64,000 bases of DNA from Lampris incognitus (GCF_029633865.1 NC_079222.1:30455311-30519310), one strand, 5' to 3'; positions 1-10,516 are shown, counted from the stretch's first letter. Numbers and translations: made by a program. The notes: a model not told the origin generated them from the letters alone.

Positions 1-10
1 GCATTCTCCA
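1..10 (+). tRNA. tRNA-Ala, 3' end only (window edge)
   Basis: The last ten bases, gcattctcca, match the end of every full tRNA-Ala in the window, and the same downstream flank follows. The rest lies before the window. Confidence 0.85.
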
Positions 11-512
11 GAGAAGTTGGCTGGGACTTGGCTGTGTTACGTTTGCGCAGGCCTCTTAAGACTTAAACAATTATTGTCACTTTAACGGCAAGACTTCCCT
101 ACTATACAGGGCTGCCAATCCTGTTCAGCTTTGCCAGAATTGTGCTGTTTTTTAGATGGGTGTCACATAGGTATAACTTCAGCAAGCATAAATATTGTAT
201 TTCAACAACTGAAATGAACTTTGACGATAGGCTTTCAATATTTACAGAGATCAGCACTGTGAAGTGTAATTATGAGACTTATGTTACATATAAGGCTGAT
301 AATCCAGTTTATTTATCCAGTGCAATTTTACTCTAATTTTAAAGAGGTACAGCATGGTCACGCAGGAAGACGTAACGATACTGGACAAGCATCGTTATTG
401 TATTTCTAGAACACTGAAATGTTCAGCAATAACGGGTTCGGACATTCTGCTTGATCAGTAATCTGAAAATAAGCGTTCATGACACAAATCTACAGCGAAA
501 TATAAAACCATT

Positions 513-585
513 CTGTCTGTATGAGAGTTGAACTCACGAATTTCAGATTATGAGACTGACGCACTGCTTACTCCTTCAACAAACT
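513..585 (-). pseudogene. tRNA-Met (CAT) relic
   Basis: On the minus strand the anticodon arm tcagtctcataatctga and the T arm match elongator tRNA-Met as I know it, with CAT anticodon. The acceptor ends and D stem no longer pair well. A TTTT run lies about 7 bases past the 3' end (aaaa at about 507-510 on the plus strand), placed as a pol III terminator would be. Confidence 0.75.
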
Positions 586-954
586 AGGGAACGGTGCTCA
601 GGTACAGTCACACTACAAGTGTAAAACTGTCCCCTAATTATCCAATGTCTTCAAGTGCGGCCTTGTTAAAGCACCTCAAAGCCAGAAATATAAGTGTTGT
701 AAGCAATTGGAAATAACATGTGCTCATACCAAACCTCATATGAATTGTGACATAATCTAAGGGCTTCCTTTCAGCATATTTGAAAATGTGTTCATGTCGC
801 TTTGTTTCCACTGCTCTTCTATGTGCATCGTATTTGATTGGAGTTGCTTGAGTAGGAGTTCATCAGGACACTAGCAACTGTGAATACGTTTATAAAGACG
901 GTCTTTAGCAGCCTCACTTTAGTTAATGAAGACTCTTCCGAAGTTCGAAATAAA

Positions 955-1027
955 CGCCCGAACAGGGACTTGAACCCTGGACCCTCAGATTAAAAGTCTG
1001 ATGCTCTAACGTCTGAGCTACACAGGC
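955..1027 (-). tRNA. tRNA-Lys-TTT: tRNA-Lys (TTT), slightly degraded
   Basis: On the minus strand a 73-base cloverleaf: anticodon stem tcaga/tctga around cttttaa (anticodon TTT), variable loop gggtc, T arm cagggttcaagtccctg. This type 1 copy has acceptor gcctgtg/ttcgggc with a T-T mismatch, and GT instead of GG in the D loop (the conserved G19 is lost). Confidence 0.7.
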
Positions 1028-1732
1028 CCTTCTGGTAACTTTGAGTGCCCAAGAAATTGCTGATTGCTGAAATGTAGCTCAAGTCAAATTTATCTGTATA
1101 GCCCTATATTATAATTTAGACCCCGAGGGCTTTGAAGTCACAATTAATTTCTGTGCAATGTATGACGCCCCCTATCCTTTCACCCCCAATTCAGATGAGG
1201 AAAAACAAATCTACAATTTTTTTTAAAATTTTCATTTATTTTGAACTTTCAACTAATTCCAAATTGTAAACTTGTGCATACAAAATCTGGAATCCAAACA
1301 GCAGACCCCTATAAATCACATTACCCTCCCCCATCAAGTCACCCCCATAAATGTCAATTTTGTGGGTCAAAAAAATTAAAGCCAATTATAAAAAAACAAG
1401 AGCCCTTGCTCGGTCTGAATTGGATCAAGCCAACAGTTGTGAGAATGTAATCTAAACGTATGGATCATCATTATCCCTCAAGGGCAGATGACCAGATACA
1501 ATGAATCCATGTCGACTTATCTTTCCGGCAAGGCCATACGTCTTACGTTTTTCTTTGTCACCTAAGACTGACTGGGAAAGAGCCAAGTTAACCTTTGCCT
1601 CATTTAGTGAGTATACGATTTTAATGAATGCTCATAGCCAAGGGGATGAAAAACACCACTTTATTGTCCTTTTGCCGCGCAACTATGACGTGAAATAAAC
1701 CCTACTGCATGGGGTTCTTCTTTGACGTGGCA

Positions 1733-1805
1733 GGGGAATTAGCTCAAGTGGAAGAGCGCTCGCTTTGCATGCGAGAGGCAGCGGGATCGATGCCCGCATT
1801 CTCCA
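1733..1805 (+). tRNA. tRNA-Ala-TGC: tRNA-Ala (anticodon TGC)
   Basis: 73 bases that fold as a cloverleaf: acceptor ggggaat with attctcc, D arm gctc/gagc, anticodon stem ctcgc/gcgag around the loop tttgcat (anticodon TGC), T stem gcggg/cccgc, discriminator A. The acceptor has the G3-U70 wobble that alanyl-tRNA synthetase is known to require. Box A and box B promoter motifs are internal. Here the D loop reads GGAA where most copies have GGTA (U20 to A), shared with 11218-11290. The first run of four Ts downstream is about 110 bases away. Gene structure is clear; expression is unknown. Confidence 0.85.
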
Positions 1806-2091
1806 GAGGAGTTTGCTGTGTTACGTTTGTGCATGTCTCTTTAGACCTCAACGATTAATGTCACTTTAACTGCAGGATTTACCTACTATACAGGGCTGCC
1901 AATCCAGCTCAGCTTTGCCCGCATTTTGCTGTTTTGTAGATGGATGCCACATAGGTATATCTTAAGCAAGCATACTTATTGTATTTCTACAACACGGAAA
2001 TTAACTGTGACGACAGGCTTTCAGTATTTATGGAGATCAGTACCGTGAAGTGTAACAACGAGATGTATGTTCTGTATAAGGCTGTTAATCC

Positions 2092-3311
2092 TGACACCCT
2101 TCTCCACCAACTCCACCCTGCCTGCACTCTCTTCTTCACCTCTCTCGAGGCTCTGCTCAACCTGCACCCTACTCTCGCTACAGATGACAATGTCATCCCT
2201 AAACATCATCGTCCGCGGAGACTCCTGCGTGATCTTGTCCGTCAACGTGTCCATCACCATTGCAAACAAGAAAGGGCTCAGAGCCGATCCTTGATGTAAT
2301 CCCACCTCCACCTTGAACTCATCTGACATTCCAACCGCACACATCACCATTGTCACACTTCCCCCATACATATCCTGCAGCACTCCTACATACTTCTCTG
2401 CAACTCCCGACGTCCTCAAACAATGCCCCCCCTCCTCTCTAGGAACCCTGTCGTATGCTTTCTCTAAATCTACAAAGACACAATGTAACTCCTTCTGACC
2501 TTCTCTACTTTTCTCAATCAACATTCTCAAAGAAAACATCGCATCTGTGCTGCTCTTTCGCGGCATGAAACCATACTGCTGCTCGCTGATCGTCACCTCT
2601 CCTCTTAACCTAGCTTCCACTACTCTTCCTCATATCTTCATGCTGTGGTTGATCAACTTTAGTCCTCTGTAGTTGCTACAGTTCTGCACATTGCCCTTGT
2701 TCTTGAAAATCGGTACCAGTATACCCTTTTCTTCACTCCTCGGGTATCCTCTCGCTTTCCAAGATTGTGTTAAACAATCTAGTGTAAAAAGTGGGTGCAG
2801 AAGAGTGTCAAGAGTGATTTGCGACAGAAGGGTACCAGCAAGAGTTAAACAAAAGGTTTACAAGACGGTTGTGAGACAAGCTATGTTATATGATTTGGAG
2901 ACAGTGGCACTGACGAAAAGAGAGGAGGCAAAGCTAGAGGTGGCAGAGTTGAAGATGCTAAGATTTTCATTGGGAGTGACGAAGAAGGACAGGATTAGGG
3001 ATGATTATATTAGAGGGACTGCTCAAATTGGACGGGTTGGAGACAAAGCAAGAGAGGCAAGATTTACATGGATTGGACATGTGTGGAGGAGAGATACTGG
3101 ATATATTGGGAGAAAGATGCTGAATATGGAGCTGCCAAGGGAGAGGAAAAGATGAATGCCAAAGAGGAGGTTTATGGATGTGGTGAGGGAGGACACGCAG
3201 GTGGTTGGTGTGACAGAAGAACATGCAGAATACATGAAGAAATGGAAACGGATGATCCGCTGTGGCGACCCCTAACAGGAGCAGCCGAAGTTTGTAGTAC
3301 TAGTAGCAATT

Positions 3312-3342
<31 letters not shown>
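2092..3342 (+). mobile_element. RTE LINE copy with 5' inversion (type 2)
   Basis: The 3' part (about 2787-3342) reads on the plus strand and matches the C-terminal third of the young RTE. The 5' part (2092 to about 2787) is inverted and matches its RT domain. Both parts contain the element sequence around ggagaagagtgtcag (about 20 bp), so the junction overlaps. The copy is flanked by ataaggctg.taatcc on both sides (2076-2091 and 3343-3358) and ends in ten TAG units (3313-3342). This is the structure expected of twin priming. The inverted RT part also has an internal deletion of about 200 bp relative to the young copy. Minus-strand RT motifs (HCVFVDLEKAYDRVP, FLFAMVMD) are readable but the frame is not intact. 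Confidence 0.9.
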
Positions 3343-3565
3343 ATAAGGCTGATAATCCAGTTTATATATCCAGTGCAATTTTACTCTGATTGTAAAGAGG
3401 TACAGCATTGTCACGCAGGAAGATATAACGGTATTGGACAAGCATTGTTACTGTATCTCTAGAACACTGAAATAATCAGCAATAACGGGTTTGGACATTC
3501 TGCTTGATCAGTAAGCTGAAGATAAGAGTTCATGACACAAATCTACATCAAAATATGAAATCATT

Positions 3566-3638
3566 CTGGCTGTGTGAGGGTTGAACTCACGAACTTCAGA
3601 TTATGAGACTGACACACTGCCTACTGCTCTAACAAACT
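3566..3638 (-). pseudogene. tRNA-Met (CAT) relic
   Basis: Type 2 form: T stem gtgag/ctcac and anticodon stem tcagt/tctga around ctcataa. D stem and acceptor degraded. Confidence 0.75.
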
Positions 3639-4004
3639 TGGGTACAGTGCTCAGGTACAGTCACAGAACAAGTGTAAAACTGTCCTCTAATTATCCAGTT
3701 TCTCCAAGTGCGGTCTTGTTAAAGCACCTCAAAACCAGGAAAATTCTAGTGTTGTAAGCAAAAACATGTGCTCATTTCAGACCACGTAGCAAGTATGACT
3801 TAATGTAATGACTTGTGTTTCAGCATATTTCACAAGACGTTCTTGTCACTTTATTTCCACTGGTCTTCTGTGTGCACCACATTTGATTGGAGTTTCTTGA
3901 GCAGGAGTTCATCAGGACACTAACAACTGTGCATACGATTATAAAGAAACTCTTAAACAGCTGCACTGCAGCTTTTGAAGATTCTTCTGAAGTTTTGAAA
4001 CAAA

Positions 4005-4077
4005 CGCCTGAACAGGGACTTGAACCCTGGACCCTCAGATTAAAAGTCTGATGCTCTACCGTCTGAGCTACCCAGGC
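4005..4077 (-). tRNA. tRNA-Lys-TTT: tRNA-Lys (TTT)
   Basis: Best type of Lys copy: acceptor gcctggg/ttcaggc, D arm gctc/gagc with GG in the loop, anticodon TTT, perfect T stem. It closely resembles vertebrate tRNA-Lys(TTT) as I know it. No run of four Ts follows closely on the minus strand. Confidence 0.9.
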
Positions 4078-4583
4078 TCTTCCAGTAATCTTAAGTGCCC
4101 AAGAAATTGCGGATTGGTAAATCAGCGTATACAAAATCGGAAATCCAAACAAGAGACACCTATAAATGCCACTACCCTCCCCCATCAAGTCACCCCCATA
4201 AATGTCCATTTTGTGGGTCAAAAATGAAAGCCAGTTATTAAAAACCAGGAGTCCTCGCTCGGTGTGAATAGGAGCAAGCCAACAGTTGTGAGAAAGTAAT
4301 CTACCGTAGTGCTCATCATTATCCCTCTAGGGTTGGGGACCAAATACAATGAATCCATGTCGACTCATCTTTCTAGTAAGGGGACACGTCTTAGCTATGC
4401 TTTTGTTTGTCACCTAAGACTGACTGGGAAAGAGCCAAGCTAAGCTCTGCCTCATTTTGTGAGTATATGATTCTAAAGAATGCTCATAGCCAAGGGATGA
4501 AAATCACCACTTTATTGTCATTTGGCCACACAACAATGACGTGAAATAAACACTACTGAATGGGGTTCATGTTTGTTGTGGGA

Positions 4584-4656
4584 GGGGAATTAGCTCAAGT
4601 GGTAGAGCGCTCGCTTTGCATGCGAGAGGTAGCGGGATCGATGCCCGCATTCTCCA
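4584..4656 (+). tRNA. tRNA-Ala-TGC: tRNA-Ala (TGC)
   Basis: Full cloverleaf with D loop GGTA, variable loop AGGTA, G3-U70 and all stems paired. One of the best-preserved copies, at the start of a type 3 monomer. Confidence 0.92.
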
Positions 4657-4953
4657 GAGAAGTTGGTTGAGAGATAGTTGTATTATGTTTGTGCAGGCCT
4701 CTTAAGACCTGAACAATTATTGTCACTTCAACTACAGGACTTACCTACTATACAGGGTTGCCAATCCAGTTTAGCTTTGCCAGCATTTTGCTGTTTTGTA
4801 GATGGATGCCACATAGGTATATCTTAAGCAAGCATACTTATTGTATTTCTACATCACGGAAATGAACTGTGACGACAGGCTTTCAATATTTATGGAGATC
4901 AGTACTGTGAAGTATAACCACGAGATTTATTTTCCGTATAAGGCTGCCAATCC

Positions 4954-7156
4954 TGACACCATTCTCCACCCACTCCACCCTGCCTGCACTCTCTTCTTCA
5001 CCTCTCTTCTGCACTCCCCGCTACTTTAGACAGTTGACCCTATATGCCTTCGTCACCTCTACTCCTTGTATCCTCACCATTCCGCTGTCCTCCGTCTCAT
5101 TCGCGCATATGTATTTCGTCTTGCTCCTACTGACTTTCATCCCTCTTCTCTGCAGTACATCCCTCCACCTCTCCAGGCTCTCCTGAACATGCATCCTACT
5201 CTCACTACAGATCACAATGTCATCCGCAAATATCATGGTCCACGGAGACTCCTGCCTGATCTCATCCGTCAGCCTGTCCATCACATTGCAAACAAGTAAG
5301 GGCTCAGAGCCGATCCTTGATGTAATCCCACCTCCACCTTGAACCCATCTGTCATTCCAAACATACACCTCACCACTGTCACACTTCCCTCATACATATC
5401 CTGCACCACTCCTGCATACTTCTCTGCAACTTCCTCATACAATACCACACCTCCTCTCTCGGCACCCTGTCGTATGCTTTCTCTAAATCTTCAAAGACAC
5501 AATGTAACTCCTTCTGACCTTCTCTATACTTCTCAATCAACATTCTCAAAGCAAACATCGGATCTGTGGTGCTCCTTCGTGGCATGAAACCATACTGCTG
5601 ATCAACTTTAGACCTCTGTAGTTGCTACAGTTCTGCACATTGCCCTTGTTCTTGAAAATTGGTACCAGTATACTTCTTCTCCACTCCTCAGGTATTCTCT
5701 CGCTTTCCAAGATTGTGTTAAACAATCTAGTTAAAAAGTGGGTACAGAAGAGTGTCAGGAGTGATTTGCGACAGAAGTGTACCAGCAAGAGTTAAAGGGA
5801 AGGTTTACAAGACGGTTGTGAGACCAGCTATGTTATATGGTTTGGAGAAAGCTGCACTGACGAAAAGACAGGAGTCGGAGATGGAGGTGGCAAGAGTTGA
5901 AGATGCTAAGATTTTCATTGGGAGTGACGAAGAAGGACAGAATTAGGAATGATTATATTAGAGGGACTGCTCAAATTGGACGGTTTTGAGACAAAGCAAG
6001 AGAGGACAGATTGAGATGGTTTAGACGTGTGGAGGAGAGATGCTGGGTATATTGGGAGAAGGATGCTGAATATGGAGCTGCCAGGGAACAGGAAAAAAGG
6101 AAGGCCAAAGAGGAATTTTATGGATGTGGTGGGGGAAGACATGCCTCTGTCACACCAGCCGTGCAGTGAGTCTGATGGGGAAGACTGCGGAAGGGGGAAG
6201 ACTGAGAAGGATCTTGGTATGGGGCAACTGGATGAAATGAGTGGAAGTGATCAGAGTGAGCCAGAGGAGGAGAATAAATCTCAAAGATCCAACAATGAAG
6301 AGGAAAAGAAATCTCCCCAGGTAAAACACATACCTTCCGAGTCAATAAGGGTCAGGAGAAACCCCCGCCAAAGAGACTGACGTATGAATTAAAGACCCTG
6401 GACCCCCCACTCAGTTCAGCCGAAGATAGACATGGGATGGAGAATATGGAAGAGAGCTAAAGTAAAGATGAACAAGAGGGTGGCAGAGAGTGACACACAT
6501 GTACATACCCCATGACACACGCATCTCATCATGGCTGTGTTTTGAGTTATGGGCTACTTGTGAACTTAATCTGATAGCGGTGACGCCATCAAACATAGCG
6601 GGGGTAGATTTAAGGAAGTGAGTTACACTTATTCGCCGGCAGAGGATGATCTTGCATTGTTGGCACGTATTTTTTCCTTCTTGAGCGTTGCCGAATTCTG
6701 AGTCTTTTGTCCCTCCGTGGCTACTGTAGAGCCAGTTCCGTTTTGTGTTACAAGCTGCCTGTATGCTGCGAGTGGTGCTGTGTATGAGGAAGCTAAGAAA
6801 TGCAGAAAACCTGCCCTGCCTAAACCGGCATGAGGACTACTGTCTCCCGTCTGTACAACTGTATTCTCCCTCCGTCCGCCCTGGAGTCAGTCAGTATACA
6901 TTAAAAAATAACACGACGCAGACTCTGTTCAAGGGGTGTTCGGGCCGACAGCCAGAATAGGGTTACAGCTTTGGTATGGAGTATTGGTATCCTCCAGACT
7001 CGCTCACGGCTGGTGTAGCAGAGAAAGATGCAAAAGACAGGAAGTAATGGAAACGGATGATCCGCTGTGGCGACCCCTAACGGGAGCAGCCGAAGGTAGT
7101 AGTAGTAGTAGTAGAAGTAGAAGTAGAAGTAGTAGTAGTAGTAGTATTAGTAGTAG
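4954..7156 (+). mobile_element. RTE LINE copy with 5' inversion (type 3)
   Basis: Same insertion site, target duplication (4938-4953 and 7157-7172) and inversion junction (near 5735) as in type 2, so it is the same event. The inverted part keeps RT sequence that type 2 lost and instead lacks other segments near 5598. A piece of LTR element (about 6145-7007) lies in the 3' part. The tail is an imperfect TAG tract with AAG and TTAG interruptions (7096-7156). Confidence 0.88.
6145..7007 (+). mobile_element. LTR-element fossil piece inside the RTE
   Basis: About 860 bp lying within the RTE 3' region of type 3 monomers. The start resembles the tail of a Gypsy-type pol (an acidic stretch, then a basic RVRRNPRQR-like end); the rest looks like an untranslated and LTR region. 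It is a broken fragment with no capsid, protease or RT part. Family is uncertain, Gypsy-like at best. It is older than the amplification of the 9.45-kb unit and younger than the RTE insertion. Confidence 0.55.
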
Positions 7157-7378
7157 ATAAGGCTGATAATCCAGTTTATCTATCCAGTGCAATTTTACTC
7201 TGATTTTAAAAAGGTACAGCATTGTTACGCAGGAAGATGTAACGGTATTGGACAAGCATTGTTACTGTATCTCTAGAACACTGAAATGATCAGCAATAAC
7301 GGGTTTGGACATTCTGCTTGATCAGTAATCTGAAGATAAGAGTTCATGACACAATCTACATCGACATATAAAACCATT

Positions 7379-7450
7379 CTGGCTGTATGAGGGTTGAACT
7401 CACGAACTTCAGATTATGAGACGGACGAACTGCTACTGCTCCAACAAACT
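7379..7450 (-). pseudogene. tRNA-Met (CAT) relic
   Basis: Type 3 form, one base shorter, with an extra anticodon-stem change (tccgt). TTTT follows closely on the minus strand. Confidence 0.7.
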
Positions 7451-7823
7451 AGGGTAACAGCGCTCAGGGACAGTCACACAACAAGTGTAAAACTGTCCCC
7501 TAATTATCCAATGTCTCCAACTGCGGTCTTGTTAAAGCACCTCAAAACCAATAATTTTCTAAGTGTTGTAAGCAATAGGAAATAACATGTGCTCCTATCA
7601 GACCTCCTATGAATTGTGACATAATTTAAGGACTTCTTTTTCAGCATATTTGATAAGGCGTTCATGTGACTTTTTTCCACTGTTCTTCTATGTGCACCAC
7701 ATTTGATTGGAGTTGCTTGAGCAGGAGTTCTTCATGACGCTAGCAACTGTGTATGCGTTTATAAATAAAGTATTGAGGAGCTGCACTTTAGTTAATGAAG
7801 ACTCTTCTGAAGTTTGGAACAAA

Positions 7824-7896
7824 CGCCTGAACAGAGACTTGAACCCTGGACTCTCATATTAAAAATCTGATGCTTTACCGTCTGAGCTACCCAGGC
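7824..7896 (-). tRNA. tRNA-Lys-TTT: tRNA-Lys (TTT), degraded
   Basis: The type 3 form keeps anticodon TTT, but the anticodon stem (tcaga/tatga) has a mismatch, the D stem has ggtaaagc, and the T stem has a G-T wobble. Possibly a pseudogene. Confidence 0.6.
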
Positions 7897-8494
7897 CCTT
7901 CCAATAATCTTCAGTGCCCAAGAAATTGGTGATTGGTGAAGTGTATCTCAAGGTAAATGTATCTATATAGCCCTAAAATATAATTTGGTCCCAGAGGGCT
8001 TTGAAATCACAATTACTTTCTGTGCAATGTATGCCACCCCTATCCTTTGACCTTCGATTCAGATGAGGAAAAATGTAAATGGGAATTTATTTATTTGTTA
8101 TATTTCTTTTATTCTGAACTTTCAAAAATTTTCAAATTTTAAACTTGCGCATACAAAATCGGACATCTAAACAGGAGACACGTATAAATCCCACTAGTCA
8201 CTCCCGTAAATGTCAATCTTGTAGGTCAAAAAATGAAAGCCAGTTATTACAACCAAGAGTCCTTGCTCTTTCTGAATAGCAGCAAGCCAACAGTTGTGAG
8301 ACAGTACTCTACCGTAGAGCTCATCGTTATCCCTCAAGGGTAGGGGACCAGATACAATGAGTACATGTCGACTCATCTTTCTGGCAAGGTCACAAGTCTT
8401 CGCGATAATTTTCTTTGTCACCTAACATTGTTTAATTTGGTATCATTGGTGCTGACATAAAAAAATAAAATAAAAAAAAACGTTGAAGTTTCTA

Positions 8495-8742
8495 TCCGTT
8501 CATCCATTATCCGAACTGCTTATCCTGCGCTCAGGTCCGCGGGGATGCTGGAGCCTATCCCAGCAGTTATTGGGCGGCAGGGGGGGAGACACCCTAGACA
8601 GGCCGCCACGCCATCACAAAGCCGGCACACAGCACGGTGGCGCAGTGGTTAGAGCGGTTGCGTCACAGCAAGAAGGTCCTTGGTTTTAGCCCTGGGGTAA
8701 TCTAACCTTGAAGGTCACCCCGGGTCGTCCCCTGTGTGGAGT
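8495..8742 (-). mobile_element. tRNA-derived SINE-like insertion, head inverted
   Basis: A 248-bp insertion flanked by a 12-bp duplication, ttgaagtttcta (8483-8494 and 8743-8754); the site is empty at about 49697. The right half has pol III boxes on the plus strand (tggcgcagtggttag and ggtttTagccc-like), resembling a tRNA head. The left half (ccattatccgaactgctt, gctggagcctatcccagc) is, from memory, the reverse complement of the tail of the same common fish repeat. Head and tail thus face each other, as after a 5' inversion. Family name not assigned. Confidence 0.7.
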
Positions 8743-9426
8743 TTGAAGTTTCTACTGTGTGCGTTATGTGCCTCGCCCTCCTGTTTCTGCCTATGTCATG
8801 CCAGCACCCTAAGATTAGCTTCAGTGTCGGTAGCTCTGGCCTTAGATAAAAGCGAACATCAGTTGGCAATGCTAGGTTTAAAGTAGTCGGCAATAGATTC
8901 GCCTACTGCTAACATGTTTTGTTTAATGGTGGCTGAGAGGACAAGCAAAAACAGAGAAACACTGTGCACTGAGGATGAGAGACTGCAAATGAGTCCAAAC
9001 AGCTGTTGCAAGGGAGCACTCCTACCTTGCGGGACCAGGATAAACAAAGCTTCATTTGCTGATGTGGTTAAGCTATCCTTCGCACGGTCGCAAACCTAAT
9101 GGGCTGACTTTAAGGCCAAAGCTCTAAGATATCTGGAGTGTCAGTCAAATTTAACCTTATGGAGCGAAGTTCCATTTGCTGACAGATGGACAAGTCTCTG
9201 TAAGAGAGACCACAAATCTAAGAGGAGAGCACAGCTAGAACAAGACATTTCAACACAGCTAGATAAGTTAGCAGTAAACGTCAAAGAGCTAAGCTGACCT
9301 GTGCCTCATTTAGTGAGTATACGATTTCAATGAAGGCTCATAGCCGAGGGATGTTTAATTTCATTTCGCCATATAACTATGATGTGAAATAAACCCTACT
9401 CTATGGATTTCTTCATTGATGCGTGA

Positions 9427-9499
9427 GGGGAATTAGCTCAAGTGGTAGAGCGCTCGCTTTGCATGCGAGAAGTAGCGGGATCGATCCCCGCGCTCTCCA
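9427..9499 (+). tRNA. tRNA-Ala-TGC: tRNA-Ala (TGC), weakened acceptor
   Basis: Same body, but the 3' acceptor strand is gctctcc instead of attctcc (an A-C mismatch and a T-G wobble at the base of the stem) and the T loop ends in C. G3-U70 is kept. Confidence 0.8.
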
Positions 9500-10001
9500 G
9501 AGAAGTTGGCTGGGACTTGGCTGTGTTACGTTTGCGCAGGCCTCTTAAGACTTAAACAATTGTTGTCACTTTAACGGCAAGACTTCCCTACTATACAGGG
9601 CTGCCAATCCTGTTCAGCTTTGCCAGAATTGTGCTGTTTTTTAGATGGGTGTCACATAGGTATAACTTCAGCAAGCATAAATATTGTATTTCAACAACTG
9701 AAATGAACTTTGACGATAGGCTTTCAATATTTACAGAGATCAGCACTGTGAAGTGTAATTATGAGACTTATGTTACATATAAGGCTGATAATCCAGTTTA
9801 TTTATCCAGTGCAATTTTACTCTAATTTTAAAGAGGTACAGCATGGTCACGCAGGAAGACGTAACGATACTGGACAAGCATCGTTATTGTATTTCTAGAA
9901 CACTGAAATGTTCAGCAATAACGGGTTCGGACATTCTGCTTGATCAGTAATCTGAAAATAAGCGTTCATGACACAAATCTACAGCGAAATATAAAACCAT
10001 T

Positions 10002-10074
10002 CTGTCTGTATGAGAGTTGAACTCACGAATTTCAGATTATGAGACTGACGCACTGCTTACTCCTTCAACAAACT
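10002..10074 (-). pseudogene. tRNA-Met (CAT) relic
   Basis: Type 1 form, same as 513-585. Confidence 0.75.
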
Positions 10075-10443
10075 AGGGAACGGTGCTCAGGTACAGTCAC
10101 ACTACAAGTGTAAAACTGTCCCCTAATTATCCAATGTCTTCAAGTGCGGCCTTGTTAAAGCACCTCAAAGCCAGAAATATAAGTGTTGTAAGCAATTGGA
10201 AATAACATGTGCTCATACCAAACCTCATATGAATTGTGACATAATCTAAGGGCTTCCTTTCAGCATATTTGAAAATGTGTTCATGTCGCTTTGTTTCCAC
10301 TGCTCTTCTATGTGCATCGTATTTGATTGGAGTTGCTTGAGTAGGAGTTCATCAGGACACTAGCAACTGTGAATACGTTTATAAAGAAGGTCTTTAGCAG
10401 CCTCACTTTAGTTAATGAAGACTCTTCCGAAGTTCGAAATAAA

Positions 10444-10516
10444 CGCCTGAACAGGGACTTGAACCCTGGACCCTCAGATTAAAAGTCTGATGCTCTACCG
10501 TCTGAGCTACACAGGC
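10444..10516 (-). tRNA. tRNA-Lys-TTT: tRNA-Lys (TTT)
   Basis: Type 1 copy with the D loop GG intact. Acceptor gcctgtg/ttcaggc with one T-T mismatch. Confidence 0.78.

Larger units (their letters stand above)
1..1732. repeat. Monomer, type 1
   Basis: Basic monomer holding the tRNA-Ala tail (1-10), a tRNA-Met relic (513-585) and tRNA-Lys (955-1027). The site ataaggctgataatcc near 292-307 is the unoccupied form of the place where types 2 and 3 carry an RTE LINE. The rest (11-512, 586-954, 1028-1732) is A/T-rich spacer in which I see no gene. Small open frames there recur unchanged in other copies and look non-coding. Confidence 0.85.
1733..4583. repeat. Monomer, type 2
   Basis: tRNA-Ala (1733-1805), RTE LINE with 5' inversion (2092-3342), tRNA-Met relic (3566-3638) and tRNA-Lys (4005-4077). 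The spacers 1806-2091, 3359-3565, 3639-4004 and 4078-4583 show no gene. Compared with type 3, the spacer after tRNA-Lys lacks about 0.5 kb. Confidence 0.85.
1..9426. repeat. Higher-order repeat copy 1 (types 1-2-3)
   Basis: First of four near-identical units of about 9.45 kb. It begins inside the 3' end of a tRNA-Ala, so about 63 bases lie outside the window. It holds monomers at 1-1732 (type 1), 1733-4583 (type 2) and 4584-9426 (type 3). The same order and nearly the same sequence recur at offsets of about 9.48, 21.7 (with a 2.8-kb insertion) and 31.2 kb. Repetition is seen directly; the name higher-order repeat is my description. Confidence 0.95.
4584..9426. repeat. Monomer, type 3
   Basis: tRNA-Ala (4584-4656), RTE LINE (4954-7156) with an LTR-element piece inside, tRNA-Met relic (7379-7450), tRNA-Lys (7824-7896) and a SINE-like insertion (8495-8742). 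The spacer 8755-9426 is the longer form that types 1 and 2 lack; no gene is seen in it. Confidence 0.85.

Noticed and set aside
142-336. 64-residue open frame repeated identically at 9631, 19056 and 31299
   Set aside because: It lies in spacer over the empty LINE site. Its identity follows from recent array amplification, and it has no recognisable domain.
3172-3441. Leucine-rich minus-strand frames over the TAG repeats
   Set aside because: Runs of Leu come from reading the TAG/CTA microsatellite in another frame. Same at 7004, 12507, 16454, 28675, 34178 and 38152.
8637-8700. A functional tRNA gene in the SINE-like insertion
   Set aside because: Box A and box B are recognisable, but no cloverleaf with paired acceptor ends can be drawn. 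It is a tRNA-derived repeat head.
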